The notes beneath the pieces are model-generated. The model made no database searches. It was not told where the DNA came from and worked only from the letters and a program-made list of their open reading frames with translations. This document shows, piece by piece, positions 4,976 to 6,419 of a DNA stretch of 6,419 bases (its first letter is position 1; each line of letters opens with the position of its first letter). Position numbers and translations under genes: made by a program. Source of the stretch: Treponema sp. (lineage in GTDB: Bacteria > Spirochaetota > Spirochaetia > Treponematales > Breznakiellaceae); NCBI GenBank assembly GCA_031274565.1, contig JAISPY010000106.1:1-6419 (forward strand), given 5' to 3'.

Positions 4976-6419
4976 ACCAGGCTTCCTCCTCAAATACGAG
5001 TATTGCTCCTGCGGTTTCCGTACTGGTACTTATCCGATGGATTTCCTCTTCGGTATGTTTGGCTGAAGTCTTCAGTTTACTGCCGTAGATGAGTCCCATG
5101 CCCTGTATGACGATGAGGGGCGCCAGAGCAACCATGGCGACTATCCCGAAGGCATCGGTCATCAGATTCCCTCCCGCGCCTTCACAGGTTCCCATGGCCA
5201 GAGGCAGCAGGAAGGTGGAGGTCATAGGGCCGCTGCATACGCCCCCTGAGTCAAAGGCAATACCGGTAAATATCTTGGGTACCAGGAAGGTGAGGATCAG
5301 GGCAAAGGCATACCCCGGAATGAGGATCCACATAATGGAAATACCCATGAAGATCCGGATCATGGTGATGGCCAGGGCCATCGCCATGCCAATGGAAAGT
5401 CCCCGCTTCAGCACCTTTTGGGTAATCGCGCCTGAAGAAATTGCTTCAACCTGTTTGGTGAGTACATGGACCGCCGGTTCCGCATCCACGATGAAGTAGC
5501 CTATCAGCATACTTAAGGGAACCAGGATCCACTTGAAAGGGGAAGCCGCCAGCGCTGAACCCAGCAGATGCCCCACTGGAATGAACCCCACATTGACCCC
5601 GGTTAAGAAGACCACCAGGCCGACCAGGGTATACAGGAATCCCACTACGATCCGCACGATCTGGTGCCGTTTGAAACGCCGGGCTATAAACTGGAACACC
5701 AGAAAGAAGATCACGATAGCGGCCAGGGCTTTAAGCACCTCCTCAAAGTAATCAGGAAAGTGCCGGGCAAATTGGGTAACCACATCCCGGGAAGTGGCTA
5801 CCACCGGTACGGTATGGGATTCCACATCCGCGCCTCCGGGTTCGTAAAAGATACCCAGTAAGAGGACCGCTAGAATAGGGCCGATACTGCACAGGGCCAC
5901 CAGGCCGAAGCTGTCATCCTGGGAATGTTTATCGCTTCGGATAGACGCAACCCCGACCCCCAAGGCAAGGATGAAAGGCACCGTAATGGGACCGGTGGTA
6001 ACTCCGCCGGAATCAAAGGCCACGGGGATGAAGTTACCAGGGGCAAAAAAAGCAACCAGAAAGGTAATCAGGTAAAAACCGAGCAGCAGCACTGAAAGCC
6101 GTATTTTGAAGAGGGTTCGGATTATCGCCACCATAAGGAAGAATCCTACTCCTATGCCAACGGTGAGGATCAGCACCATGGATGGCTGAATGGAGGGCAC
6201 TTGCCGGGCCAGCACCTGGAGGTCTGGTTCCGCGATGGTAATGATGAGGCCCATGACAAAACTGATGCCCAGGATCACCGCTAGGCTGGGTACCCGGGTG
6301 AGCTGGATGCCGATGCCCTCTCCCATAGGCATCATCGCCATATCTGCGCCCAGGGTGAAGAAGCCCATGCCGATAATGAGCAATGCCGCTCCTCCTATGA
6401 ACATGAGGATGGTTCCCGC
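4968..6419 (-). CDS. DUF1538 integral membrane protein, probable transporter, 5'-truncated
   Basis: A polytopic membrane protein with two homologous halves. Numbering from the ATG at 6404, half 1 has AEPDLQVLARQV (58-69), AFDSGGVTTGP (129-139) and DSFG (164-167). Half 2 has AEPAVHVLTKQV (308-319), AFDSGGVCSGP (383-393) and DAFG (417-420). The GxDMAMMPMGE start of half 1 is echoed by GVNVGFIPVGH (269-279). This repeat order matches the DUF1538 family, which is of unknown function. Acidic residues E59, E309, D131 and D385 sit within or next to hydrophobic segments and may bind a cation or substrate. About a dozen hydrophobic stretches are visible; residues 441-478 form a hydrophilic tail, probably cytosolic. 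The frame is open to the right edge (AGTIL precedes the Met and is hydrophobic), so the true start lies outside the window. The TGA at 4970-4968 overlaps the start of the PII-like gene, implying co-translation. Family fairly confident; transport role inferred. Confidence 0.87.
   Translation of the reverse strand, partial: AGTILMFIGGAALLIIGMGFFTLGADMAMMPMGEGIGIQLTRVPSLAVILGISFVMGLIITIAEPDLQVLARQVPSIQPSMVLILTVGIGVGFFLMVAIIRTLFKIRLSVLLLGFYLITFLVAFFAPGNFIPVAFDSGGVTTGPITVPFILALGVGVASIRSDKHSQDDSFGLVALCSIGPILAVLLLGIFYEPGGADVESHTVPVVATSRDVVTQFARHFPDYFEEVLKALAAIVIFFLVFQFIARRFKRHQIVRIVVGFLYTLVGLVVFLTGVNVGFIPVGHLLGSALAASPFKWILVPLSMLIGYFIVDAEPAVHVLTKQVEAISSGAITQKVLKRGLSIGMAMALAITMIRIFMGISIMWILIPGYAFALILTFLVPKIFTGIAFDSGGVCSGPMTSTFLLPLAMGTCEGAGGNLMTDAFGIVAMVALAPLIVIQGMGLIYGSKLKTSAKHTEEEIHRISTSTETAGAILVFEEEAWYA
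4985..4990 (-). promoter_or_regulatory. Shine-Dalgarno that fixes the PII-like start
   Basis: The minus strand reads AGGAGG, a full Shine-Dalgarno core, with nine bases between it and the ATG at 4975. It lies inside the last codons of the DUF1538 gene. A TTG at 4991-4993 is in frame upstream, but starting there would translate the ribosome site itself as RR, so TTG is a false start. Confidence 0.85.

Noticed and set aside
4262..4993. PII-like gene starting at the TTG at 4993
   Set aside because: That start would translate the AGGAGG ribosome site, while the ATG at 4975 is correctly spaced from it.
4322..5092. Several plus-strand frames opposite the PII-like and DUF1538 genes
   Set aside because: All lie antisense to coding sequence with strong family motifs, and none has a domain of its own.

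Overview
The window reads as chromosomal DNA from a spirochaete, most probably a Treponema-like organism of moderate to high GC. The support is indirect. It carries two putative lipoproteins. One contains a C-terminal module with an 'NLPxGL ... VSGTPT' pattern that I associate from memory with treponemal surface proteins, and the other is an SH3-type lipoprotein. No rRNA or marker gene is present, so the assignment is an inference.

Layout. (1) Positions 1-683, plus strand: the end of a lipoprotein gene whose signal peptide is cut by the left edge. It ends one base before the convergent ABC-F gene. (2) Positions 685-4003, minus strand: a two-gene unit, first an SH3-domain lipoprotein (4003 to 2645) and then an ABC-F translation-type ATPase (2643 to 685). 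Stop and start are one base apart. (3) Positions 4004-4261: a 258-base gap with no convincing gene. It holds two inverted repeats and a possible -10 box so close to the lipoprotein start that a leaderless mRNA is possible. (4) Positions 4262-6419, minus strand: a tandem-domain PII-like protein (4975 to 4262) directly downstream of, and overlapping by 8 bases, a DUF1538 integral membrane protein (4968 to beyond the right edge).

The most interesting part is the DUF1538/PII-like pair. The membrane protein has two homologous halves, each with an AEP...VL..QV motif, an AFDSGGV..GP motif and a D.FG motif, as expected of an inverted or pseudo-symmetric transporter. The downstream protein is two fused PII-like domains with shortened T-loops and no canonical uridylylation-site tyrosine. 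PII-family proteins commonly gate or tune a transporter encoded beside them, as GlnK does for AmtB and SbtB for SbtA. This locus therefore looks like an uncharacterised transporter with its own dedicated sensor. The substrate and ligand cannot be read from the sequence.

Two gene limits deserve care. The PII-like gene most likely starts at the ATG at 4975 (AGGAGG at 4985-4990), not at the in-frame TTG at 4993. The DUF1538 reading frame is open through the right edge, so the ATG at 6404 is internal.
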